Assembly (NCBI RefSeq): GCF_001653715.1 | Contig: NZ_LWHQ01000010.1 | Span: forward strand, 260,461 to 296,910 | Direction of reading: 5' to 3' | Origin: Methylobacterium platani | GTDB lineage: Bacteria > Pseudomonadota > Alphaproteobacteria > Rhizobiales > Beijerinckiaceae | DNA: 36,450 bases | In this document: positions 1 through 6,445 of the stretch, piece by piece | How the letters are laid out: every line of letters begins with the position of its first letter | Numbering within the stretch: position 1 is the first letter of the stretch | Made by a program: the position numbers and the translations under genes | The notes under the pieces: model-generated | Databases searched by the model: none | What the model was told of the DNA's origin: nothing | Seen by the model: only the letters and a program-made list of their open reading frames with translations

Positions 1-531
1 CAGCACGACGGTCTGAGCTTCGATCAGAACCGTAGCACCCTCACCCCCATCCCCTCTCCCACTCGGGAGAGGGGGGCTGCCGGCGCTCGCTCCGTCATTT
101 TTGGGATTATCGGAAGCATTTTTCTCCTCCACACCCCCGAACACCTTCTCGACCATCGCCCGCACGTCCTCGGCCGAGATCGCGCCGCCGGTGCCGGGGA
201 CGCCGCCGGGGGTGTTCCAGTCGTAGGCGTATTCCCGCGCCTCGCTGACGAAGTCGCGGATCGCCGGATCGATCGACCACATCCGGCGCAGGGCCGCGTT
301 GCGCAGGACCCGCGGCACGCCGGCGCGCAGGAACGGGGCGAGATCGGTCGCGGCGGTGAGGGCGTCGAGGGAGGGGAGCTGCGCCAGTTCCTCGGGGCTC
401 AAGGAGGCCTCGTCCTCCGTCGGCGCGGCGGCCGGCGCGACCGGTGTCGCGGCCTCCGGCGCGGGATCCGGGGGCCGGCGCGCCTCGTCGCGCTTGCGGC
501 GCGACCAGCGGGCGAGGAAGCCGTCGCTCAC
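1..531 (-). CDS. DUF3306 family protein, C-terminus beyond the window
   Basis: The gene reads leftwards off the window edge; no in-frame stop occurs between 531 and 1. The chosen start is GTG at 529-531, which shares a 4-base GTGA overlap with the stop of the DUF3305 gene. The product begins VSDGFLARWSRRKRDEA, the usual opening of DUF3306 proteins, then has an acidic Ala/Pro-rich linker and the conserved core with LRRMWSIDPAIRDF (around residues 76-90) and an EYAYDWNTPGG stretch. Its biochemical function is unknown. In other proteobacteria it sits with DUF3305, a TorD-like chaperone and formate dehydrogenase genes, so a role in FDH maturation is inferred from context. The tail after about residue 115 is low-complexity, and part of it is encoded by a palindromic repeat (51-74), so the C-terminus may have been altered by repeat insertion. 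Confidence 0.85.
   Translation of the reverse strand, partial: MSDGFLARWSRRKRDEARRPPDPAPEAATPVAPAAAPTEDEASLSPEELAQLPSLDALTAATDLAPFLRAGVPRVLRNAALRRMWSIDPAIRDFVSEAREYAYDWNTPGGVPGTGGAISAEDVRAMVEKVFGGVEEKNASDNPKNDGASAGSPPLPSGRGDGGEGATVLIEAQTVVL
51..74. repeat. Palindromic repeat within the 3' part of the DUF3306 gene
   Basis: Ten-base arms CCCCTCTCCC and GGGAGAGGGG form a perfect inverted repeat around a 4-base loop (ACTC). I believe this kind of palindrome is common as a dispersed intergenic element in GC-rich alphaproteobacteria, but that is from memory. Here it is read through as coding sequence on the minus strand, giving Pro/Ser/Gly-rich residues. Confidence 0.6.
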
Positions 532-1037
532 GGCTCCTCCGGCCGGCGCCGGGCGCCGCCCCCCTGGCGGGCCAGCGCCTCGGGGTCGGCCCGGTCGCGC
601 TTGCGCTTGTGGAACACCCGCTCGACGTGGAACGCCCGGTAGAAAGCGCCGACCTCGGCCTGGATCTCCGGTGGCATCGGCACCGCCTCGACGATCTCGC
701 CGATGCCCTCGGCGAGCGATTCGCCCTCGTAGGGATCGGCCGTCACGGTGGCGACCGCGTAGGTGTCGGGGCCGGTCTCGCGCAGGGCGACCCAGAGCGA
801 GGGCCGGGCCGCCGCGAGGTTGTCGCCGTAATGCGCCGTCTCGGCCGGGTGCAGCTCGACCTCGTAGGCGCCGGCATAGAAGGTCTCCTCGTCCTCCGAG
901 GCCGAGAGGCGGGTCCAGGGCGCGGTGCCGGGCATCCCGGGCAGCACCGCCACGGGCAGCCAGGCATGGCTCGCCCACGGGCCCTTCAGCTTGCGCCGGG
1001 CGACGACGACCCCGACGGAGATCAGCTGCGTGCTCAT
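528..1037 (-). CDS. DUF3305 family protein
   Basis: This 169-residue protein starts at ATG 1035-1037 (MSTQLISVGVVVARRKL). The start shares one base with the stop of the upstream DUF6352 gene (TGATG), and the stop overlaps the DUF3306 start (GTGA), so all three are translationally coupled. Family hallmarks visible are the V-V-x-R-R-x-L-x-G-P-W opening, a GTAPWTRL stretch, a FYAGAYEVELHPAET segment and an NLAAARPSLWVALR segment; the tail is basic (KRKRDRAD). There is no signal peptide or membrane segment. The molecular role is unknown. DUF3305 and DUF3306 are almost always adjacent and linked to formate dehydrogenase loci, so I infer a maturation or assembly role. Start sites further upstream only extend into the overlapping frame of DUF6352. 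Confidence 0.88.
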   Translation of the reverse strand: MSTQLISVGVVVARRKLKGPWASHAWLPVAVLPGMPGTAPWTRLSASEDEETFYAGAYEVELHPAETAHYGDNLAAARPSLWVALRETGPDTYAVATVTADPYEGESLAEGIGEIVEAVPMPPEIQAEVGAFYRAFHVERVFHKRKRDRADPEALARQGGGARRRPEEP

Positions 1038-2044
1038 CAGGCCTCTCCCGTCGCGACAACCGGCAGGCCGGCGATCAGGTTCTGCGGCTTCATCGTCACC
1101 AGCCGGTCCGGGGACATGGCGAGCAGCAGGTAGACCGGCCGGCCGCCGAGGCGCGGATCGGCCCTCGCGGGATCGTCGATCGTGAGCCGGAACAGGGCCA
1201 GCACCCGCTCGCGGGTCGCGGCATCGACCGCCTCGCCGCGCCACAGACCGTTGCCGATCCGCGTGCCCTCCGCGTCGAGCCCGACGAACCAGCGCCAGTC
1301 CTGATCCTCGATCGCGGAAATCGGCGCGACCGTCACGGCGACCGAGAGCAGGTGGCGCAGGAAGGCCTCGATCGCCCGGGCGAGTCCCTCGCGGCTCCTC
1401 GGGTCGGAGCCGAGGTTGAGCGCCATGCTGAACGCATCCGACCGGCTCCAGTAGGTCCAGGCGGTGTCGGCGGTCAGCACGTCGAGCTCGGAGACCGGCT
1501 CGCGGCCGAGCATCGCGACGAGCGGCGACGGCCGGCCGGCCCCCTCGACCTCGTCGATCAGCTCGGCATCGGCGAGCAGCAGCGTCCCGTCGCCGAGCGA
1601 GGCGCGCTGCGGGCGGAAGAACAGCTCGGCGGCGCGCAGGGTGTAGGGGTCGTCGCAGCCGTCGAGCGCGTTGCGTAAGGTGAGGTGCACGAGCTGGTTG
1701 AGGAAGAGCGGCGGCGTGCCGGCGGCCCCCCGGCGGACGAGGTCGAGATAGGCCGCCTCGACCGAGCGGGCGGCGAGCAGCCGGTCGCGGAAGGCGAGGA
1801 TCAGCTCCCAGTTCTCGCGGGCATCCGCATCGGCCAGGGCCGCGATCTCCGCGGGCGCGACCGGGCGCCGCGGATCGGCGAGGAGCGCGGCGTGAAGCGC
1901 CCGCTCGGCGTCGCAGGCCTCCTCCGGCGGCATCAGCTCGGGGCGGGCGAGATAGGCCAGCAGCAGCTCGTCGGTGACGACGAGCCCGCCGCCCGCGTCG
2001 CGCCGCGTGAGGTGGTGGCCGCTCGAGACCCAGAATTCAGGCAT
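1037..2044 (-). CDS. DUF6352 family protein
   Basis: This 335-residue soluble protein starts at ATG 2042-2044 and opens MPEFWVSSGHHLTRRD, a strongly conserved opening in this family. It continues with VTDELLLAYLARPEL and PPEEACDAERALHAAL, then FLNQLVHLTLRNALDG (around residue 115), an ELFFRPQRASLGDGTLLLAD segment, and a C-terminal half with a DQDWRWFVGLDAEGT segment. No cofactor-binding motif or membrane helix is evident. It lies 9 bases after the DUF6505 stop and shares one base with the DUF3305 start, so it is the third of five visible genes in the operon. The function is uncharacterised; the association with formate dehydrogenase accessory genes is known from context only. Whether it binds a redox enzyme precursor, as TorD-type chaperones do, is speculation. 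Confidence 0.87.
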   Translation of the reverse strand: MPEFWVSSGHHLTRRDAGGGLVVTDELLLAYLARPELMPPEEACDAERALHAALLADPRRPVAPAEIAALADADARENWELILAFRDRLLAARSVEAAYLDLVRRGAAGTPPLFLNQLVHLTLRNALDGCDDPYTLRAAELFFRPQRASLGDGTLLLADAELIDEVEGAGRPSPLVAMLGREPVSELDVLTADTAWTYWSRSDAFSMALNLGSDPRSREGLARAIEAFLRHLLSVAVTVAPISAIEDQDWRWFVGLDAEGTRIGNGLWRGEAVDAATRERVLALFRLTIDDPARADPRLGGRPVYLLLAMSPDRLVTMKPQNLIAGLPVVATGEA

Positions 2045-2053
2045 GACGGGCTC

Positions 2054-2614
2054 TCAGGACGGGTTCCGGTTGAGCAGGCCGGCGAGGTCGACCCGCTCCT
2101 CGGGCTCCTCGTCGGTCTCGTAGAAGTCGAAGGCGCGGGCATAGGCGTGGCGCCGGTCGGTGCCGGGAACGGTGCCCTCCCGCGGGCGCAGCGCCCGGAA
2201 GCGCTCGCGGATCTCGCCGTCCTCGATCGTGCGGTGGAGCGCCAGCACGGTGCCGACCGGCGGGCCGCACAGGGACTCGGCGACCGCGATCTCCTCCCGG
2301 GCGGCCGCCTCGGCGCTCTCGCGATCCGGCGCGCCGAGGCGATCCCGGACTTGGGCGGCGAGGGCATCGATCACGGCGTCGCGCTCGGCCTCGCTCGCCT
2401 CGCTCACCACCACCAGGGTCGAGAAGCCGAACGACGCGATGCCGACGAAGCCGGCCCGGAACGCCGCCCGCTCCTTGCCGGCGAGGGAGGCGGGATCGGC
2501 GTCGAGGAACAGGAAGCTGCCGGTCACCGCCCATTCGCCGGGCGGGGCGGCCCGGGGGAAGACCAGGGTGTCGGAGGGGTCGAGCCGCAGGGTGCGCGGC
2601 AGCTTGAGGCTCAC
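2054..2614 (-). CDS. DUF6505 family protein
   Basis: A 186-residue protein with a GTG start at 2612-2614, fixed by the 4-base GTGA overlap with the upstream ligase-like gene. It begins VSLKLPRTLRLDPSDTLVF, then EWAVTGSFLFLDAD, then FGFSTLVVVSEASEAERDAVIDALA, and ends with an acidic segment (RAFDFYETDEEPEERVDLAG). The pattern fits the conserved unknown family DUF6505, found in the same cluster as DUF6352 and the biotin/lipoate-ligase-like protein. There are no Cys ligands, signal peptide or transmembrane segments. A function cannot be assigned. Overlap at its 5' end and a 9-base gap at its 3' end place it firmly within the operon. The longer reading from 2920 is a shadow of the ligase-like gene. 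Confidence 0.82.
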   Translation of the reverse strand: MSLKLPRTLRLDPSDTLVFPRAAPPGEWAVTGSFLFLDADPASLAGKERAAFRAGFVGIASFGFSTLVVVSEASEAERDAVIDALAAQVRDRLGAPDRESAEAAAREEIAVAESLCGPPVGTVLALHRTIEDGEIRERFRALRPREGTVPGTDRRHAYARAFDFYETDEEPEERVDLAGLLNRNPS

Positions 2615-3276
2615 AGGCGCGGGCCTCCCCGGGCCGGGTCGAACCAGCCGGTCCCGTCGAGGGCGAGCGGCCCGTCGGCGGCGTCGAGATGATCCCTTGC
2701 GCGATCGACCGCCGCCGCCGGCCCGTCCTCGGCCCAGAGCGACAGGCCGCGCAGGAGGTGACGGGCGAAGCTCTCGACCAGCGCGTCGCCGCCGGCCTCG
2801 AAACCCTCCTCCTCCAGCGAGGTCGAATCGGGGGTGTGGCCGGGATCGCCGGCCTCGCGCTTCGACGCGATCAGCATGAAGGAGAACACCAGCCAGTCCG
2901 GCACCGCCTCCTCGGGGCAAGCGGCCGGCCAGGCGAGGCGCCCGCCGCCGAGGCGGGCGCGGTCGAAGACCAGCGTGCCGCGCGCATCGAGGATCACCGG
3001 CTTGTCGGGCGGCGCGTGGCTGCCGACCGCCTCGGCGAGGGCGGTGAGGCCGACGAGCCCGACGCGGCGGGCGAGAGCCAGCGGCTCCTCGGGCGCCAGC
3101 ACCACGGCGACGTCGACGAGACCCGGCCGCGCCCCGACCACCAGGGTGCCGGCGGCCTCGCCGTCCGCCCCGGCGAGCGCGCAGGCCCGGTCATGCGCCG
3201 TCCCGGCCGCGGCGGCCAGGCGCAGCGGGTGGAAGGCCGGGGGCAGCATCAGGCTCTGCGGGTCGGGCACGGTCAT
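2611..3276 (-). CDS. Biotin/lipoate protein ligase-like protein (DUF4444 type)
   Basis: This 221-residue protein starts at ATG 3274-3276 (MTVPDPQSLMLPPAFHPLRL); a reading to 3348 would add an unlikely basic extension into the promoter region. It resembles the BPL/LplA-type fold: the segment GEAAGTLVVGARPGLVDVAVVLAPEEPL corresponds to the substrate-binding strand region, followed by VGLVGLTALAEAVGSHAPPDKPV, where bona fide ligases carry a helix and catalytic Lys. The WPND-like and KWPN motifs of true ligases are not obvious, so it may not be an active ligase. It is the first gene of the minus-strand operon leading into DUF6505, DUF6352, DUF3305 and DUF3306. A role in maturing the associated redox enzyme is inference; loss of ligase activity is also possible. 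Confidence 0.72.
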   Translation of the reverse strand: MTVPDPQSLMLPPAFHPLRLAAAAGTAHDRACALAGADGEAAGTLVVGARPGLVDVAVVLAPEEPLALARRVGLVGLTALAEAVGSHAPPDKPVILDARGTLVFDRARLGGGRLAWPAACPEEAVPDWLVFSFMLIASKREAGDPGHTPDSTSLEEEGFEAGGDALVESFARHLLRGLSLWAEDGPAAAVDRARDHLDAADGPLALDGTGWFDPARGGPRL

Positions 3277-3333
3277 GAGGGATGTCGGGGAGCGCCTGCG
3301 CGCACGTGTCGGGTCGTTCTTTTTAACGGCTCG

Positions 3334-3355
3334 TATATAGCGCTTCACCGGTGAA
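3334..3355. promoter_or_regulatory. Candidate operator/promoter in the divergent region
   Basis: Between the ligase-like gene (start 3276, minus) and the ferredoxin gene (start 3441, plus) lies the most AT-containing stretch of the left end. A TATATA at 3334-3339 could be a -10 element in either direction. It is followed 4 bases later by the perfect 12-base palindrome TTCACCGGTGAA (3344-3355). The arrangement is typical of an operator for a dimeric repressor controlling both genes. No -35 element is clear, and no matching regulator is encoded in the window. Confidence 0.4.
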
Positions 3356-3440
3356 CAAGGGGCATGACGCCCCAGGGGCGGCCCGCGGACGTCGCAAGGG
3401 CGTCCGGAGCGGGCACGAGGCCCTGTCGGAGAGTGACGTG

Positions 3441-5450
3441 GTGTCGGATCGGATCGTGATCGCCTGCTCCTGCGAGGGCAGCATGCCCCTCGACGCGGCG
3501 GCGATCGGCAAGGCCTGCGGCGGACGACTGGAGACGGGCGACCAGCTCTGCGGCCGCGAGCTCGAGCGGGTGCGGGCGGCGCTGGCCTCCGGCAGCCCCG
3601 TCACCGTGTCCTGCACCCTCAAGGCGCCGCTGTTCCGCGAGGTGGCTGAGGAGCTGAGCGCCGGGGACAGCGTCGCCTTCGCCAATATCCGAGAGACCGC
3701 CGGCTGGTCGGCGCAGGGCGGCGCGGCGGGCCCGAAGATGGCGGCGCTCCTCGCCGCCGCCGCCGAGCCGGCGCCGGCCCCGGCGAGCGTCAGCTTCGAG
3801 AGCCAGGGCGTGGCGCTCGTCTACGGCCGCGACGAGGTCGCGGTCGAGGCCGGCCGGCGCCTCGCCGACCATGTCGACGTCACGGTGCTGCTCTCCCGCC
3901 CCGGCGAGGTGGCGCCGCCGCGCTCGAGCGAGGTGCCGGTGCTGAAGGGCACCGTGCGGGCGGCGACCGGGCATCTCGGCGCCTTCTCCCTGCGCGTCGA
4001 CGACACCGCCCTGCCGCTGGCCTCCTCGCGCCGGACCCTGGAATTCGGGCCGTCCCGGGACGGGGCGACCTCGACCTGCGACATCGTCGTCGATCTCACC
4101 GGCGGCACGCCGCTCTTTCCCGCGCACGAGCTGCGCAGCGGGTACCTGCGCGCCGATCCCCGCGACCCGGCGGCGGTGGAGCGCGCGCTGTTCGAAGCCT
4201 CCCACCTCGTCGGCACCTTCGACAAGACCCGCTTCGTCGACTTCCACGCCGACCTCTGCGCCCATTCGCGCTCGCGCATCACCGGCTGCACCCGATGCCT
4301 CGACGTCTGCCCGACCGGCGCCATCGCGCCCGCCGGCGACCACGTCGCGATCGACCCGCATGTCTGCGCCGGCTGCGGCTCCTGCGCCTCGGTCTGCCCG
4401 ACCGGCGCGGCGGCCTACGCCCTGCCGCCGGCCGACGCGCTGATGCGCCGCCTGCGCACGCTGCTTGCCGCCTACCACAAGGCCGGCGGCACCGCCCCGG
4501 TGCTGCTGATCCACGACGAGGCGCACGGCGCTCCCCTGATCGACGCGCTCGCGCGCTTCGGCAACGGCTTGCCGGCCGACGTGCTGCCGGTGCCGGTCAA
4601 CGAGGTGACCCAGGTCGGTCCCGAGGCGGTCGCGGCGGCCTTCGCGTACGGCGCGGCCGGAGTGCGGTTCCTGGTCCGGGCGCGCCCCGCGCACGACATA
4701 GCGGCGCTCGCCCGCAACGCCGCGCGGCTCCAGACGGTGGCGGATGCCCTCGGCTACGGGGCCGGCGTGGTCGCGCTCATCGAGACCGACGACCCGGACG
4801 CCCTCGGCCTCGCCCTCGCCGAGGGGCCCCGCGGCACGCCGGCCCCGACCCCGTCGGGCTTCATGCCGGACGGCGACCTGCGCGGCGTGCTGCGCTTCGC
4901 GGTCTCGGAGATGCATCACGCCGCGCCGCGTCCCGTCGACCGGGTGCCGCTCGATGCCGGCGCGCCGTTCGGCGGCCTCGATTTCAAGACCGAGGCCTGC
5001 ACCCTCTGCCACGCCTGCGTCGGCGCCTGCCCGACGGGGGCGCTCGCCGACGATCCCGACCGCCCGCGCCTGACCTTCGCCGAGAGCGCCTGCGTGCAAT
5101 GCGGCCTGTGCGCCGCGACCTGCCCGGAGGACGTGATCGGCCTTGTGCCGCAGCTCGACTTCGCCGCCTGGGCCGCGCCGCGCCGGGTCCTGAAGGAGGA
5201 GGAGCCGTTCGACTGCATCGCGTGCGGCAAGGCCTTCGGCACCCGCAGCACGATCGAGCGGGTGATCGGCACCTTGCGCGACCGCCACTGGATGTTCGCC
5301 GGGCCGGCGGGCGAGGCGCGGATCAAGGCCCTGATGATGTGCGACGGCTGCCGGGTCTCGCACGTGCTGACCGAGGGCTTCGACCCGCACGCGGCGGAGC
5401 AGAACAAGCCCCGGACCTCGGAGGATTACATCCGGGCGCGGCAGGGGTGA
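3441..5450 (+). CDS. Poly-ferredoxin-like 4Fe-4S protein, FDH-associated
   Basis: The chosen GTG start at 3441 lies 7 bases after GGAGAG (3428-3433), giving 669 residues; a GTG at 3351 would add 30 unconserved residues. Four ferredoxin cluster motifs are visible: CTRCLDVCP (about 283-290), CAGCGSCASVCP (309-319), CTLCHACVGACP (520-530) and CVQCGLCAATCP (551-561). C-terminal CIAC (592-595) and CDGC (634-637) pairs could bind another metal. The N-terminus has an ACSCEG motif and a VTVSCTLKAPLF segment recalling HdrA-like electron-transfer proteins. There is no signal peptide, so it should be cytoplasmic. It probably passes electrons to or from the formate dehydrogenase whose accessory genes are divergent to it. 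Its stop is 3 bases from the stop of the convergent HEPN-like gene. Confidence 0.85.
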   Translation: MSDRIVIACSCEGSMPLDAAAIGKACGGRLETGDQLCGRELERVRAALASGSPVTVSCTLKAPLFREVAEELSAGDSVAFANIRETAGWSAQGGAAGPKMAALLAAAAEPAPAPASVSFESQGVALVYGRDEVAVEAGRRLADHVDVTVLLSRPGEVAPPRSSEVPVLKGTVRAATGHLGAFSLRVDDTALPLASSRRTLEFGPSRDGATSTCDIVVDLTGGTPLFPAHELRSGYLRADPRDPAAVERALFEASHLVGTFDKTRFVDFHADLCAHSRSRITGCTRCLDVCPTGAIAPAGDHVAIDPHVCAGCGSCASVCPTGAAAYALPPADALMRRLRTLLAAYHKAGGTAPVLLIHDEAHGAPLIDALARFGNGLPADVLPVPVNEVTQVGPEAVAAAFAYGAAGVRFLVRARPAHDIAALARNAARLQTVADALGYGAGVVALIETDDPDALGLALAEGPRGTPAPTPSGFMPDGDLRGVLRFAVSEMHHAAPRPVDRVPLDAGAPFGGLDFKTEACTLCHACVGACPTGALADDPDRPRLTFAESACVQCGLCAATCPEDVIGLVPQLDFAAWAAPRRVLKEEEPFDCIACGKAFGTRSTIERVIGTLRDRHWMFAGPAGEARIKALMMCDGCRVSHVLTEGFDPHAAEQNKPRTSEDYIRARQG

Positions 5451-5453
5451 GGG

Positions 5454-5918
5454 TCAGGCCTTGAGCTCGCCGGCGATCCGGTACAGGTCGCCGATGATGG
5501 TCGGGACGTCGATCCCGGTCGCCAGGGTCGCGCCGTGAGCGATGCCGTTGCGCAAGCCGTAGTAGCGAATCGTCCTGCGATAGGCGTCGGAGGCGACGTT
5601 GAGCCGGTCGAGCACCAGCGCAGCCCGATCCTCGAACTTCGCCCGCATGTTCTCCGGGTCGTGCGCGTCCCAGGCGCGGCGATCTTCCCAGCGGATGCTG
5701 CTGCGGCGGTTGCGGACCGCGAGCTCGGCGACCCGGTTGATCTCGGCCTCGAGCTGGCCCCAGATGAGGATGAAGTAAGCCGAGTCGTGGATGCGTTGCT
5801 TGTGCTCGACGCGACCGATGCGGGCGATGTCTGCCGCACGCTCCGCCTGGACGAGTTGCGCGTCCAGGCTTGTTGCAAACTCCGAGTAGACGGCGGTGAT
5901 GGCCGCCAGGTCCTTCAC
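5454..5918 (-). CDS. Unknown protein with HEPN-like R-x4-H motif
   Basis: This 154-residue, largely helical protein starts at GTG 5916-5918, which follows GAGGGA with good spacing; readings to 5978 cross into the upstream gene. I do not recognise a named family. The segment YYGLRNGIAHG (residues 119-129) carries RNGIAH, matching the R-[ND]-x(3-5)-H signature of HEPN-domain RNases and HEPN-related proteins. The flanking helices (QLEAEINRVAELAVRN; DRAALVLDRLNVASDAYRRTI) fit an all-alpha HEPN bundle. It follows the neighbouring unknown gene by 10 bases and is presumably cotranscribed with it, an arrangement like a toxin-antitoxin or defence module. Many HEPN proteins are not toxins, so the function remains open. 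Its 3' end meets the convergent ferredoxin gene with a 3-base gap. Confidence 0.7.
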   Translation of the reverse strand: MKDLAAITAVYSEFATSLDAQLVQAERAADIARIGRVEHKQRIHDSAYFILIWGQLEAEINRVAELAVRNRRSSIRWEDRRAWDAHDPENMRAKFEDRAALVLDRLNVASDAYRRTIRYYGLRNGIAHGATLATGIDVPTIIGDLYRIAGELKA

Positions 5919-5928
5919 GGAACGTCCC

Positions 5929-6369
5929 TCATTGGATGGCTCCGGCGAGCGTCGTCCGCGAGAGAGGCTCCACGGCAAGGCGGTCCAAGGCGGGGGCGAT
6001 CGTCCAGCGAGGCTGCGCGAAGAGGCCGGACCGATCGATGATCAGGAACTGGCCGTTGCGCGCCGAGAGGTCGACCCGGCCGTTCACACCGATGATCCAG
6101 AGGCCTCGCGGCACGAGAATGCCAACCTCCACGTCCGCCTCGGAGAGGCGCAGGACCGGCAGCCGGATCGGCGGAACGCCGTAGGCACGCATCACCGGCT
6201 CGTCCATGACGGTCGTGTCGCCCCGGTCGGCGCCGAGATGCGGGAACCAGTCGGCGATCTCGCGATACAGGTCGTCGATCCGCATCCGCCAGTCGACGAT
6301 CCGCGCGCGCAGATGTTCCGCGTCGAGCACGACCCCGTCTTCCGTCAGCTCTTCGATGACGCTCAGCAT
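5929..6369 (-). CDS. Conserved hypothetical protein, partner of the HEPN-like gene
   Basis: A 146-residue protein starting at ATG 6367-6369, 7 bases after a GGAG; an ATG at 6408 lacks a ribosome site. I do not recognise the family. The N-terminal third is helical and acidic (VIEELTEDG, RIVDWRMRIDDLYREIADWF). The C-terminal part is predicted mostly beta (VEVGILVPRGLWIIGVNGRVDL and QFLIIDRSGLF). No signal peptide, membrane segment or catalytic motif is evident; in particular the G-S-x10-D-x-D signature of MNT nucleotidyltransferases, the common HEPN partner, is absent. It is the first of two closely spaced genes (10-base gap) and so could be the cognate antitoxin or a substrate adaptor of the HEPN-like protein. 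That is inference from arrangement alone. Confidence 0.65.
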   Translation of the reverse strand: MLSVIEELTEDGVVLDAEHLRARIVDWRMRIDDLYREIADWFPHLGADRGDTTVMDEPVMRAYGVPPIRLPVLRLSEADVEVGILVPRGLWIIGVNGRVDLSARNGQFLIIDRSGLFAQPRWTIAPALDRLAVEPLSRTTLAGAIQ

Positions 6370-6445
6370 GACGATCTCCGCCGCACAATGTCCCGCCCGC
6401 CCGAGCACCTGTCAACGTCCGAGATGACGCTGAGGCAGATCCGCC

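Noticed and set aside
3319..3342. ModE box at the ferredoxin promoter (ATATAGCG half-site)
   Set aside because: The left half does not match at the required 24-base span; only the modA site has both halves.
3345..5390. Minus-strand frame of about 680 codons opposite the ferredoxin gene
   Set aside because: Composition is Gly/Arg/His-rich with no motif; the plus strand has clear Cys clusters.
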